Source of the DNA: Fasciolopsis buskii
Taxonomy: Eukaryota; Platyhelminthes; Trematoda; Plagiorchiida; Fasciolidae
NCBI GenBank assembly: GCA_008360955.1
Contig: LUCM01000091.1
Span: 151,095-215,094, forward strand
DNA length: 64,000 nucleotides
Direction of reading: 5' to 3'
The translations under genes were made by a program, and so were the position numbers. Positions 23,463-34,243 of the stretch are shown piece after piece (within the stretch, counting starts at the first letter, position 1; the number at the start of each line of letters is the position of its first letter). The notes under the pieces are model-generated. The model was not told the origin of the DNA and ran no database searches. It saw only the letters and a program-made list of their open reading frames with translations.

Positions 23463-25368
23463 AATATGCACGACATCAGTCCAGACCTGACTCTGCGAAA
23501 GGGGAAACCCCACACCGCCCTTGTTCGGTAGGTAAGACTATGGCTGTTTTGCTGGACGGTCTGGGAGAATAACGCATCGAACTGTCCACTTACGCTTCAC
23601 CTCTGTTTCAATGTGCCCCTACCGAAGCCGGCGGAACCTGCGGTACGTAGTGGGCTTGACGGTCCGCAGGCAACTGCCTCGTTTCTTCGTTTCTTAATTA
23701 TTGCATGCAGCGCTTAGCTGAGACGTTACTATGCGGGTAGCAAGTGTGCTAACGTCCTGTTCGAACATAAATCACCGATCCTGATGCTGCTCTTGTCTCC
23801 CTGCCTCACTCTTTCTATTTGACTTTCGTTCGTGGGCGAATCTTTGTGCCTAGCATTTCAGGCCCCACGGCTGCCGATCCGCACCCATTCAGTTGTGCCC
23901 TTTCTGGCGAGCTGGAACGTTAGTAAACATATTTTGCGGTGGAATCACTTCGACATGATCCACCGCCAATAACTGATCGTTATCAGTTTTAGCTGATTCC
24001 CTGGTGGCATGGGACAGTCAGGCCGCGTAGGACGAGACGAATTCCACTAACAGAACGAACAGTGACTTCATTCCCTAACACTTGTGTTAGCCGTTCTATC
24101 AGACCTACGTTATCCCATATCTGGCGAAGATGGTCAAAGGAAGGATAAGAGCACAGCACTACGAATAAAGGCCACGCAGTCAAGGACTGACTGAGCCACA
24201 TACCCTACAGTGAGGAAGCAGGCGTTAAGGTTGTTGCAAGCGTCTCGTCACCAAAACACTCCCCCCTGCGTATTTCAGGATGAGTCTGCGTGGCGTCCTG
24301 TATCCTTCGTAAGAAGCTGCTTATTATCGCTGTTTCCATATTGGTTTACTAACCTTAACGCCAGCTGGAACAAATTCCAGACTGAACGCTCTCTCCGGCC
24401 CTCCTCCAGACTCACCAATGACCACAGATGCAACGGAACCGTTCGCCGGAAGCTCCACTCCATCTTATGCGCTGGTTGCCTATCGCTGTTAGGAAGCCGC
24501 TATCCGGATCTAACGCTCCAGACCAGGCCGTGTAGCCCTAAGATAAACTAAGCCAAGCTAATGACCGCCCCGGGTACCTCATCTCAGAGGAAGCATTACG
24601 ACTGGCCAAAACAGTCACTAACATTACTGAAATGCGGCGCAATCCCCCAACCTCAAGACCCATACCGCCAAAAAACACCATAATTCCCGATAATAAACAA
24701 GGACCACACACAGACCATTCATGGCAAGTGTATCTGAGGACTGATTGTAATTCTTGCACGTATTCGTTTTCTTACCGATACACATCACATTCCGCTCCCA
24801 GCTGCTTATGTCCAGTGACCATTCTTGTGAGTTCCATTGTCTCTGCGCCCACAATTCTTCATGTATTATCGTCCCGTAAATAGTTTGATACAACCTTGAC
24901 AGTTTCCCACTATTTCATTTTCAGCATTACTCTGACTCTTGAATGTCGTTAATGACCACTCTCTGTCCACTTCATATGATACCTAGTATGGTTTTGACTC
25001 ATCTCCATCTCGTTATCACATCCACATTAATCTTAATCTTCGCCAAATAACCCTCTTGATTTTGAGGAACCCGACTACATAGCAACGTCCGCCACTGCTT
25101 CCCAACCAAATGTTTGCCGGCGATGCGCACTTCTGATGCAGTTAAGCGTGGATTGACCAGCAGTGCTCGGTGGATAATCAGCCCCAAAAAGTTTCCGAGA
25201 ATGGATCATCTACCTTAGAGTTAAAAGCTCGAGAGCGCCCGTTTAGCCTATCACATTGCAGGCTCATGAGATCCTAAACACTGCATCTTCAGGACTGGTC
25301 TTCGTTTCCCGTGTCTTCACTGTGCCGTCCTTGTATAAATTTGATCTTGCCTTGAGTACGTCTTTTGA
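23463..25368. other. No gene recognised
   Basis: Short unmatched frames on both strands. The densest overlap of open frames is 24210-24890, with no motif that I can name. Confidence 0.35.
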
Positions 25369-26880
25369 ATGTCGAGAAATATGCACTGTATTTTATATTC
25401 TATCCACAAGGGTGGACGGCTCAAACTGGTAGAAAACCATCGGCCCTTGAGCCACAATTGTATCCTTTACGATTATCATGGGAGAATTTTGAGGAAGGCC
25501 TCAAAAACGCTGCTGGAACAGACTGATAAGGATCTCGAAAACGTTGCACTCCTGGCAAGAAGCGACGCCAAAGTGCACACCCTTGTGGCCCGGTCTAAAC
25601 CACCAACAGAGAAAACACCCGTTAGCTGAGGAAGAGTTCGCAAATGTCCTTCGTTCATTGAGACGTCATACATCGCCCGGTTCGGGTGGAATTCACCAAA
25701 ATATGCTGAAAGAACTGTGATAGTGAGTAACACCTGAACGGTTAAGGCTGGTTAACCTACATCTGGAGCACTGGACGTTACCTAAGGAATGGAAGAAAGT
25801 CACGGAAGTACCTTTGATTAAGGGATGGCGTTGGGAAGGGAATTTCCCGTCTGTCGAATCTTCTCCTGGCTCGTAGGCGTTGGTCTCAAGCATACAGCTT
25901 TCTAATAGATGTCATCTACCTCGGGTTCCGTACGACGTACGACAAGGAAGGAAGAATGAATTCTTTGGAGCTCAAACAGACTGTGCCGAAGGCTCGAGAA
26001 TTTTGCTCCAGAAAAATCCTTCACTGTGAAGGTTTCCGATTCATGCACCACCTGGCCCGAGGTAGGCAGTGGGGTGCCACAACGCTCTATCTTGGGACCA
26101 CCGTTGTTCCTAGTGTTCATAAAACCTTTGCCACTGGCTGCGAAGTATCCGTGCCTGGTCTAAGTGAATAACCTAAAACTATGGCAGATAGTTAAAGAAT
26201 TGACCAATCGGAGAACTGCAAAAGAACATGAATGCCCTGAATCGCTGGTCGGAGAAATTGTAGTTGTCAGTGAACTATGAAAAATGCGCACATATTTAGA
26301 TGGGTCTTCAAAGGATATGCGGTGCACATAGCTACAGAAGGCCGTTGGTAAATGCGACCTGGGCGTATCGGTGACTTCTTTGCTGAAGATTCGTGTCCAA
26401 GCTGACAGACCATGTGCCTCCGCACGGTATATGGTGGATGCCATCTGACACTCCTTCAGCCACTTGTCGTACAACGCCTTTAAGCTGTTGCACTCCACTG
26501 ACGTAAGCCCAAGACTAGAGATCTTGGATGTGCTGCAGTCTCATGTCAAACCAAGGAGTTCGCAAAGCTTGGATTTGTGCAAGGTGCCTCGATGCGGGGC
26601 TGCGAGCAGCGAGCCATGAAGACAGGGTTCAACTGACCGGGTTGTTTTCAGGGGCGTACTGTCACGCTGGACGACATATCATTTGCATTCGGCGCATCGT
26701 GCCGGGGGAAATGAGACCAAAGAAGGAGACTGAACTCCCAGTCGGCGACCTTAACGTAACCAAGTGACAGGCCTTTGTACTAGAAATGCTGTGGTCTACT
26801 AGAGTTGTCACTGAATTAACGCGTTTCCAGGAGACTAGCGGAAGTTTTAAATTCAGTACCAACAGGTATGTCGGAAGAGG
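25369..26880 (+). pseudogene. CR1-like LINE reverse transcriptase (copy D), broken
   Basis: An open 86-codon start with DLENVALLARSDAKVHTLVARSK, of the kind found in the linker before RT, then RSLRRHTSPGSGGIHQNMLKEL (25645; the SPG.DG.....LKEL block), LPKEWKKVTEVPLIKG (25780), a degraded GVPQGS.LGPLLF region near 26070, an EKCAHI-like segment at 26275 and a CR1-type tail that may reach 26880. Frames change several times. The first Asp of PGPDG is replaced by Gly. Inactive copy. Confidence 0.72.
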
Positions 26881-27780
26881 ATGGCTACCCCAAGTTCAAT
26901 TCAGCGCTGGACGGCTATCTGCTAGAGAGATAGCGAGATCCCCTGCGATTGGCAATGCAAGAAATTGTTGGATGATGTGTCTTACGCAGGTAGCATGCAT
27001 CTGCTCCCAATCAATGAAATATGTGCATTGAACCACATTTCGGACGCACTTCCTATAGTCCTTCGGTGCTTGTGGTAGTTTATTTCATCCGTTGGCGAGC
27101 CCAGCCGGCGGACCGTACTAAGTTTCACCATTATTGCATTGCTACATAAATTCAAGTCATACTCTCCGTACGGTTTGTAGCGTTAGAAAATTGAATTTTA
27201 AGATGCTTAGTTGAACTGCACGCACGTCGTTATGCCTCGGACACTAGGTTACTTATGGGTCACTGAGTGCTTTTTTCAAACCAGGAAGCTCAACCCGAAA
27301 GAAATGGAATGCCGCTCTTGGCTTTTATGTACACTTTAAACAGGGAAGCTAGCAGGTGCACTTTGATATCAATCAACCGACTGAAGCAACACATTGTCCC
27401 TCAAATCATTCCCTTTCCTTATTCTGGTGTTTTGATAGGTTAAATTGGGTCTTATGCACAAGAAGTAGTAAATAAATGTCAAGTGTATAAAGAGCCTTTA
27501 AAAATTCCAACCGAAAGTGATGAGGTTGCCATGGCAACTTCGAGTTGCAATTTGTTAATCATATAAATACATTGGACGGGAAATTTTCTCCTCCATAATC
27601 CACGTGTTGCCTCATGTGTGTTTCTAGTTGCTTTGAGAAGTTTAGGAGTCCGGTTGCGATTACTGTGACTGTTTTCCAGTGGCAAGTTTTGTTAAATTGC
27701 CCCAATCTGGTCGATGGCCAAACGATCCCCAAGTTTTCCCCGCATTGTTTCACTCGGGCGGGACTACTTGGGACTGAATG
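26881..27780. other. No gene recognised
   Basis: AT-rich sequence with short frames only. Nothing supported on either strand. Confidence 0.4.
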
Positions 27781-27804
27781 AGTATTTTTCGAGACTATTT
27801 TGCC

Positions 27805-28170
27805 GCTTGGGAGCGGTGGTCGAGTGGATTTACAGGACTTCACCGAAAAGGTTAGAGGTTCGAATCCAAGGTCTACTGGTCTCGTTGTGTCAGAGACTAC
27901 TATTCCGCGCGGATACACGGTTTTCTGTGACCAAGAGACTGCACCTTGGCGGCTTTCGCATCTCCTCAACCCAACGAGCTACACATAATGGCTTATCTCA
28001 AGCCGAACATGCAATTATGCCTAGAAGGTCAATGGATAGAGGTCTGACGAAGTGGTCTCTCGGTCGTCGGTTGATCTGAGCTGGCAGCTCAGCCGGGAAA
28101 ATGAGTGGGAGAATAAATGACCCAAGATGGGCTTCCACTCAACCATGCCCCGCTGCCTTTCGGTTAGGTT
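27805..28170 (+). repeat. tRNA-derived SINE (family B)
   Basis: The head GGTGGTCGAGTGGA (27815) matches an A box, and AGAGGTTCGAATCCA (27853) matches a B box with normal spacing. The following 280 bases do not resemble a tRNA, so this is a SINE head, not a tRNA gene. It would be transcribed by RNA polymerase III and moved by a LINE. The 136-codon open frame on the other strand (27969-27559) is a by-product. Confidence 0.7.
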
Positions 28171-28569
28171 CTTGGTAGAACCAAAAGCTTTGGTTGGAAA
28201 CTGTAATCATCGTTCTTCTTAGCTGCTGGACTTCCCAACAGTACCCGTCGATCGATTCCCATGAGTTACACATCTATAAGGAATTCCACTCTGCATCGTT
28301 CGTCGTGCAAGATAATCAGGACAACGCTGTCCATTGCATCGAGTGGGTTGAATAGTGATAGGTATGCTCCTGCTCAGAGTTCATTCTCTTTTATTCCATC
28401 TGTTTTGTCTCCAACCTGATCTCCTTGCCCCTTCTGCCTACCCATAGTGTCCCCGCTCATCACACGCCCGATATTCGCAACGGTTCGTTGTCAATTAGTG
28501 TAGTAGGTGGTTTTCAGTCTGTTAGCTTATTTTCTCAATCCTCGTCAGCCTCTGAATCTCGGTTTCTTC

Positions 28570-28975
28570 ATTGTGCGCCTTCTAATACAGGTTGGCCAAC
28601 AGGTGTGTTTAGCTCTGACAGTAGACTCACTTTCGATTGATGTCTGCTGCATGAGTGAAATGAATTCAGAATTCGAGTAGAGTAGAGTAATTCAACTAAT
28701 GTCTCGTCAAGGTATTTCCTGTGCACTTCAGGAGACAAAGAAGCTCAAGCTGTGGGTCAACTCAGTGTAGGAATACTCTTAAACGAGAAGACTGAAGCAG
28801 ACCTTTTAGACTGGATCCCGGTTAACATTTACTTTTGTGCCATGAGACTGTAGGGACCAGTCGGCGTCCAGAAAGGTAGTTGTGTTAAGCGCAGTTTACC
28901 TTTCATCTGGGAATACGCCCCAACAGACTGCAGCGCTGATATGCAAAAAGAGTGCTTCTATGGTTTATTAATGAT
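28570..28975 (+). pseudogene. RTE-type endonuclease fragment
   Basis: Frame pieces on +: LTVDSLSIDVCCMSEM (28618, the catalytic Glu is in the CxSE motif), TSGDKEAQAVGQLSVGILLNEKTEADLLDWIPVN (28725-28830) and YAPTDCSADMQKECFYGLL (28911-28970). These match the APE-like endonuclease of trematode RTE elements, with the YAPT segment. The domain is cut off at about 28975, before the GDLN motif. The RT of such an element appears only at 30690. Confidence 0.78.
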
Positions 28976-29018
28976 CAGTTGAGCGATGATTTCAAATGGT
29001 GAATTATTTCTTGAAAAC
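28962..29018 (+). repeat. Partial copy of SINE family C tail
   Basis: The block GGTTTATTAATGATCAGTTG with the following bases aligns to 29335-29393 with few differences. The tRNA-like head is absent here. It directly follows the break of the RTE endonuclease. Confidence 0.5.
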
Positions 29019-29211
29019 ATCCAATCTTCTACTACTAATGCACACTAAGTAGCCAAGCTCTGTAGGTCGTATCCAAAGCCTTCGTACCTGCACAGAAGTC
29101 ACCTTTAAGTAGGGGTCGATTGCTGCGCGCTAGCGGCCCGTGGCCGTGCACATCAGTGACGGATAAGTGCGGCATCATCATGTGGTAAATTTCAACAAAC
29201 CGTTGAGGGCC

Positions 29212-29395
29212 TGCCCGGTAGCGTAATAACCAAGGCGTTCAACTCAGAATCGTTCGTTCCGAGTTCGCGTCCCGGTTCGGACGTGGTGGACGTGCACTAC
29301 TGATGACCCCTAACAAGGATGAAGCAGCTCCCGTGGTTTCTTGATGGTCAGCTGAGCGATGATATCACATGGTGAATTGTTTCATGAAAAAGGGT
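29212..29395 (+). repeat. tRNA-like SINE (family C)
   Basis: TAGCGTAATAACCAAGG and GAGTTCGCGTCCC are spaced like A and B boxes. The tail holds TGGTCAGCTGAGCGATGAT, which occurs imperfectly also at 28970-29020 (a 55-bp match, about 85 percent by eye), suggesting a truncated second copy there. Confidence 0.5.
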
Positions 29396-29449
29396 TTTAT
29401 GCCGAACTCGTCACTTTTGTTCGGAAGGGCAAAGGCTCTGACATTGTAG

Positions 29450-29575
29450 TCATCGTCATCATTTTCATCGTTCAGCACTGAACAGCAAAGCAAGCCACAT
29501 TGGGCATTCAGCCTTCTCTTTAGAGTTATGTTTCTATCAAAAGTGTGAATATGCAAACGGAACAGGGATAGTTGT
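29450..29575 (+). repeat. Interspersed repeat R3, copy 1
   Basis: Contains TCATCGTTCAGCACTGAACAG, a middle part with GAGTTATGTTTCTAT, and GTGTGAATATGCAAACGGAA. The same series recurs at 47425 and 60333. Confidence 0.65.
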
Positions 29576-30090
29576 TCACGAAAGCCTAGTCTAAGCGAGG
29601 TGATGAGGGACTCCAACGGCCCACTAACCCACTCTCAGGAGACGTTGGCTCCAGTGGTTCGGTCATGTTCCTCGGGGCACAGACACGAAGCTTTCTCAAC
29701 AGACGCTGCGTTCCGCACCTTGTTTGGAATAGTAATATCACTTTTGTGATCATATGAAAACGTTGATCGGTCCCTTCAAAAATGATCAATCTACGGTCAC
29801 CGTTAATGGAAACGAAGGTAGGTGACCATGTGTGCGGATTTGGCCTCCATCCGCGTCGTTTGGTTTATCCATGGAGCCGAATTATCCTCTGTTAGGATAT
29901 TCATGTGGAAGTTGAATTCAAAGTAAGTCTCAGGCGCGTTGAGAAAAACATTTTGGGGAGTAGTTTTGGCCTAATTCCAATTAGATTTTAACTCGACCGC
30001 TGTTCACTCCATTGAATCAATCACTACTGGGTTTTTTCACAAATTCTTATTCTTGTTGGGGGCCCTTTTTATTAACCGTTGCTTCCTGCT
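29576..30090. other. No gene recognised
   Basis: Short frames on both strands without motifs. Confidence 0.35.
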
Positions 30091-30099
30091 GCGTGCAAC

Positions 30100-30500
30100 T
30101 TTGATTTTCTACTCCGCGCCGTTTGCTTTTCTACACCTGCCAGCAAAGTCCGAATACGCCCAACATTTGAATACTGCACTTGTATATGGGGTTTCATCTG
30201 TCGCTCTTTCTCTTGATCAGGTTCAACGAAGGCTGTTGGGTTAATCAGTAATCTCCCCTGACCTCAGATCTGCAGTCACTAGCTCATGCGCAGGCAGTTT
30301 TTTTCATTATCTTTCCTGTCAATTTTATTTTGGTTTCTGCTCTTCTGACTTTCTCCCGTTCTAGTATTCAGACGGCCAGTTATCCTTACCAAGTCTTCGT
30401 CCCTGGATGTCGAACTTCTTTATTTCAGCGTTCTTTTATTCCCCGGCCTTCAAAGCCCTAACACTCCGTCTTTCTGTTGTCTCAGCAAATTTGTCTGTTT
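30100..30500 (+). pseudogene. Jockey-like LINE tail fragment
   Basis: EYAQHLNTALVYGVSSVALSLDQVQRR matches the EYASH.W.G.......LD.VQRRA segment at the end of many jockey/I-clade RTs. Weaker traces of the C-terminal tail follow to about 30500. It lies between the RTE endonuclease and RT pieces, so it may be an insertion. Confidence 0.55.
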
Positions 30501-30689
30501 TTTAAACCAGCGTCAAAAAGCTGAACCTTGCTTTAACGTTACCCATGAACCTCTCTTTACAGTATATATTTTGGTTATGAGACCTACCCCTTTCACTACC
30601 AATCACTTTATGTATCTAAAAAATTCGACGGTAAATCTTTTGTCGTAGCCTGCAAAGAACTGCCGCAGATAGATACCATTCCATCAGAA

Positions 30690-32110
30690 ATTTAGGTAAT
30701 CAAGGAGGTGCAGTTTCTTAAAAGATATGAAGCAGCTGTACCAGATGGACTGTCTCCATCCTTCTCCAGGATCGGTGGCAAAGTCTTAGAATCGGAATTA
30801 ACGAAACTCCCGGGATCAATCCGGGCAGGGAAATAGATTCCTAAAGGCTAGTATGAGTCCATAATTCAAGCAATCTGCAAGAAATATGGCAGGTCATCGT
30901 GTGAAAGTCACATGAATTAGTTTGGTAAGCACCGCATCCAAATTGCTCGTTGCTGTTATCTTCCACCGAGTGCCTAGTACTCGCAAAAGATGTGCGCGAG
31001 AGAATCAAGCCGGTTTCCGTCTGTGCCAGTTTTATTGACCGAATATTCACTCTTCGGCAAATCTTCGAACGCGGCCATGTGTTCCGTAGACTCATGACGT
31101 CTGTTTTCCTTGATGTGAGAGTGGCGTTCGATTCAGTTGGCTATGTAATTCTCCAGCGCTCCGTTCCTCTGACCATGTGCCGCAGAAATTCTTTTCACTT
31201 TTCCAACAGTTATATGCGAAAAACCGAAGCCGAGTTTGTACTTGCGACGGGTTTTCAGTCCTAGATCACCACAAGAAGTGGCGCTCGTCACGGTTGCTCC
31301 TTTTCATTTTTTCTTCTCAGCTTTGTTATTGGAATGGTAATAGGGATAGCCCTGTTCTTATTTGCGAACAGTTGAATTGAAATTTGCTCAGACGAAAAAC
31401 TTCCTGAGTTCGGATGTGCGGACGACGATGTGTCACTGAGTAACGACCTAAGTCAGTTGCAGTTTTTTCTTGGTCATCTGTACGATAGTACATGAATGTT
31501 TGGCATGGGTTTTGCACCTTCGAAGGGTAAAACGAAGTTGCAGAACTGGGTCTGCTCGAGGCTCAACCTCGTTTTTGCAGGCGGAGAATTAGATGAGGTG
31601 GACGGGTTTAGTTACTTGAGTAGCTATCTCACCTTGTGGTCAAATGTCGGACGGAATGTATTGGCTTATATAAATGACTTGACATGCACTAATTTGAGGC
31701 ATATTTAGCGTCGATGTGACATCTGTTTATCGATTCAACATAACAACGGTAGCGAGGCCGGTACTTCTCCACGACTCCAAGACATGACTGTTGAGGGCAG
31801 GTGTACGAAGACTTACAGTGTTTGAACGCCATTATCTTCTTAGTATTCGTATAATACGGTAGGAGAACATAGTCAGTAACTCGGAGATAAGGCGTAATTT
31901 ACTGGACTCCACGGCTCCAAGTTTGGTAGGGGACGCTGAACGTGACTAGAATGCGATGGTTGGGTCATGTTTTGCGCATGCCCACAGGGCGAGTGGCTAG
32001 TTGCACGTTGTTTGAGATAAGCGATTGTTGGAGAATGGTTGGCGTTGGCCATTCGATAACAGTAGAGGTAGTTATGGAAACTCTAGCTGGTTTGGATTCA
32101 TGAGATCCAG
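30690..32110 (+). pseudogene. RTE-like LINE reverse transcriptase, broken
   Basis: A long series typical of trematode RTE elements: FLKRYEAAVPDGLSPSF (30715), YESIIQAICKKYGRSSCES (30847), then DRIFTLRQIFERGHVFRR and TSVFLDVRVAFDSVGYVILQ (31035-31155), MFGMGFAPSKGKT (31496, after a degraded YADD region near 31410), LSSYLTLWSNVG, NLRHI, and finally WVMFCACP for the usual WLGHVLRMP segment at about 31965. The order covers fingers, palm, thumb and the conserved C-terminal region. Stops and frame changes are common, so it is inactive. Confidence 0.85.
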
Positions 32111-32600
32111 GCGATTGTAGTAGACAATAGATAATATGACTCGGCGTATCAGTAATTGTTGTTCTTTTATTCGAAATCTTCCTCCTGTATGGTTTTCGGC
32201 TTACTAATTTGCCGTCTATCCTTCAATATTTTTTATTATCTTCACCTTTCAATAGACGGTGCCGTCCGGTAGCATACAAAATCAGGGCACATTGGTGCAA
32301 GGTTAATGGTCGCAATAGCCAACATGAATTGGAGCAACTCTGCTGCCTTGTAGATCGCGCCTGCTTGCGCAAAGGCTAGAGATGTGCCCTTGAATAAACA
32401 GGCCTACTCTGTACTTGGCCATCAAGTAGTACAACAACCCATGGAAGAACTATGTACGAAGACGGACAATCGATGATGTTAAAGTAAAACCTGAAAGAGC
32501 ATACCTGTGTGTAGTCTACACAGACGTTTTTTCTGCTCTCCCCGCTTCACATTGTTTTTGTTTCTTCGCTATGGTTCCAGTAGCATAAGAGTTGTGCACA
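32111..32600. other. No gene recognised
   Basis: Downstream of the RTE RT; probably its 3' region at first, then nothing nameable. Confidence 0.35.
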
Positions 32601-32603
32601 AGT

Positions 32604-32624
32604 TATATATATATATATATATAT
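32604..32624. repeat. (TA)n microsatellite
   Basis: About ten TA units. Open frames with Tyr-Ile repeats over it are meaningless. Confidence 0.95.
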
Positions 32625-32934
32625 CTGAAGTGTAAGTATCACCTGGATGAGTGGGCAAAGTTTTTCCGGAAGCAAACGACCGGTTTCGCGGTTATTGGTG
32701 GACGTCAGGTATGTGTAACCGATACTCTTGTCCAAACATCATGTGCTTCAGGGAAGATTTTCTTCACTCATCCAGATATGATTCAATTTATATCTGTTCT
32801 GCTATCGTCGTTCCTAAGGTTGACCAACCCAACTGACAAAGAATTATCAATGAATCACAGTTGTAGTTCTGTGGACTCTTCAACGAAGGGCTTCCATGCA
32901 CACTCCTGAGTCTACCAATTAGATTCTGGGTATA

Positions 32935-32936
<2 letters not shown>

Positions 32937-32998
<62 letters not shown>
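32937..32998. repeat. (TA)n microsatellite, long
   Basis: About thirty uninterrupted TA units, likely to vary in length and prone to assembly error. Confidence 0.97.
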
Positions 32999-33000
<2 letters not shown>

Positions 33001-33578
33001 ACAAGATTGGCGAGTGAGCTGATAGATCTCCAAGTGCTTTCACAAATTATTTGTGAGGGTATAATAGATGATAGTGGAAAAGCATGTTTACATCGCCCAT
33101 CAGAACCGGAAGCGACACTTCACCAACCTTGATATTCTGCTTCAGACCTCGTAAATTGGTCTGAATGCTTTATTCGCATTACCTGAGTGGTTGAATTCCG
33201 CACAGAGTGAACACGGTGATCGCCGCCTCTTCGATTGCTGCAATGTTCATCCAGTTGCGGCATTGCTCAAGAACATGTTCAGGCGGTCGCCTGGCCATTT
33301 GTGCAGTTCCACAAAAACAAGCAAATGGCTGTGCACAAAACTGGTAAGGACCACTTGAGAAAAGTATGCTTATCCTATTGTTCCATTCTGAATGGTTTTG
33401 GTCACAATCATATAGTTCAACAAACTACCAAGTTTGGTTATTGGTTTCTGTAGTTTGGGTAAAGGGGTGACTTGAAAAACATACAAATACTGAATTTCCA
33501 TGATTTTCTCGATGATGCATTGTATTTGCTTTCAGATTTCTGGTTCAAATTGGATTCAGTGTGATTTTTTTAGGAATC
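32999..33578. promoter_or_regulatory. Upstream region of PUF60
   Basis: No coding exon recognised. Two possible splice acceptors precede the start codon: TTTGCTTTCAG ending at 33536, and GTGATTTTTTTAG ending at 33573, five bases before the ATG. The second could take a 5' untranslated exon or, as in many flatworm genes, a trans-spliced leader. No TATA box is apparent. Confidence 0.4.
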
Positions 33579-34243
33579 ATGTTCACTCTTAGTACACCCG
33601 CTCCCGTCAGCGCCCTGAACTTGTTGAATTTATCTACGATAGTTGAGCCTAATGGACCTGTTTATAATGGTCCAGGCGCAAGCAAACACTTCACACCGTT
33701 TCAACTCCGACAGTTGGAATATCACCAGCGTGAAGCTATTGAGCGTGCAAAGAAGTACGCCATGGAACAAAGTATCCGAGCTGTGCTTCTCAAACAAACA
33801 CAATCCCAGCAATCTCAACAGTTGGATAACATGAAAAAGAATCAAACAGTGGCCCTACTTAACCGTGTCTATGTGGGTTCTATCTCGTATGACGTGAAAG
33901 AAGAAATGCTAAAACAGGCTTTCTCTGTGTTTGGACCCATCAAAACCGTGAGCATGAGTTGGGATCCGGCGACTCAAAAGCACAAAGGCTTTGCATTCCT
34001 GGAATTCGAATACCCCGAAGGCGCACACTTGGCGATCGAACAGATGAATGGGGCCAGTTTTGGTGGGAGACAACTAAAAGTTGGTCGCCCCAGTAACCTG
34101 GCCAGCGCGGATCCTATCATTGCAGAACTTGTGGCCGAATATAAGTTGGAGAATCGAATCTACGTGTCAGGAATTCATTTGGATCTGACGGAAGATGATA
34201 TTTCTCTTGTGTTTGAAGCCTTCGGTAAAATCGTCTTCTGCAG
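33579..34243 (+). CDS. PUF60: PUF60 exon 1: N-terminus, RRM1, start of RRM2
   Basis: The ATG at 33579 is the first Met in frame after a likely acceptor at 33573. The frame is also open six codons upstream. RRM1 has RNP2 VYVGSI (residues 97-102) and RNP1 KGFAFLEF (136-143); [16 protein letters not shown] and VGRPSNL are near-diagnostic of PUF60. RRM2 begins with RNP2 IYVSGI (194-199). The donor is CAG|GTAGGT at 34244. The first 40 residues do not resemble the vertebrate N-terminus, which is also variable in isoforms. Confidence 0.93.

Noticed and set aside
27815..27880. tRNA gene
   Set aside because: A and B boxes are present, but I could not fold a clean acceptor stem and the sequence continues as a SINE body.
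27559..27969. 136-codon open frame on the - strand
   Set aside because: It lies antisense over the SINE family B head and flank; SINEs often give such frames. No domain.
32547..33033. Frames with Tyr-Ile repeats
   Set aside because: Translations of TA microsatellites.
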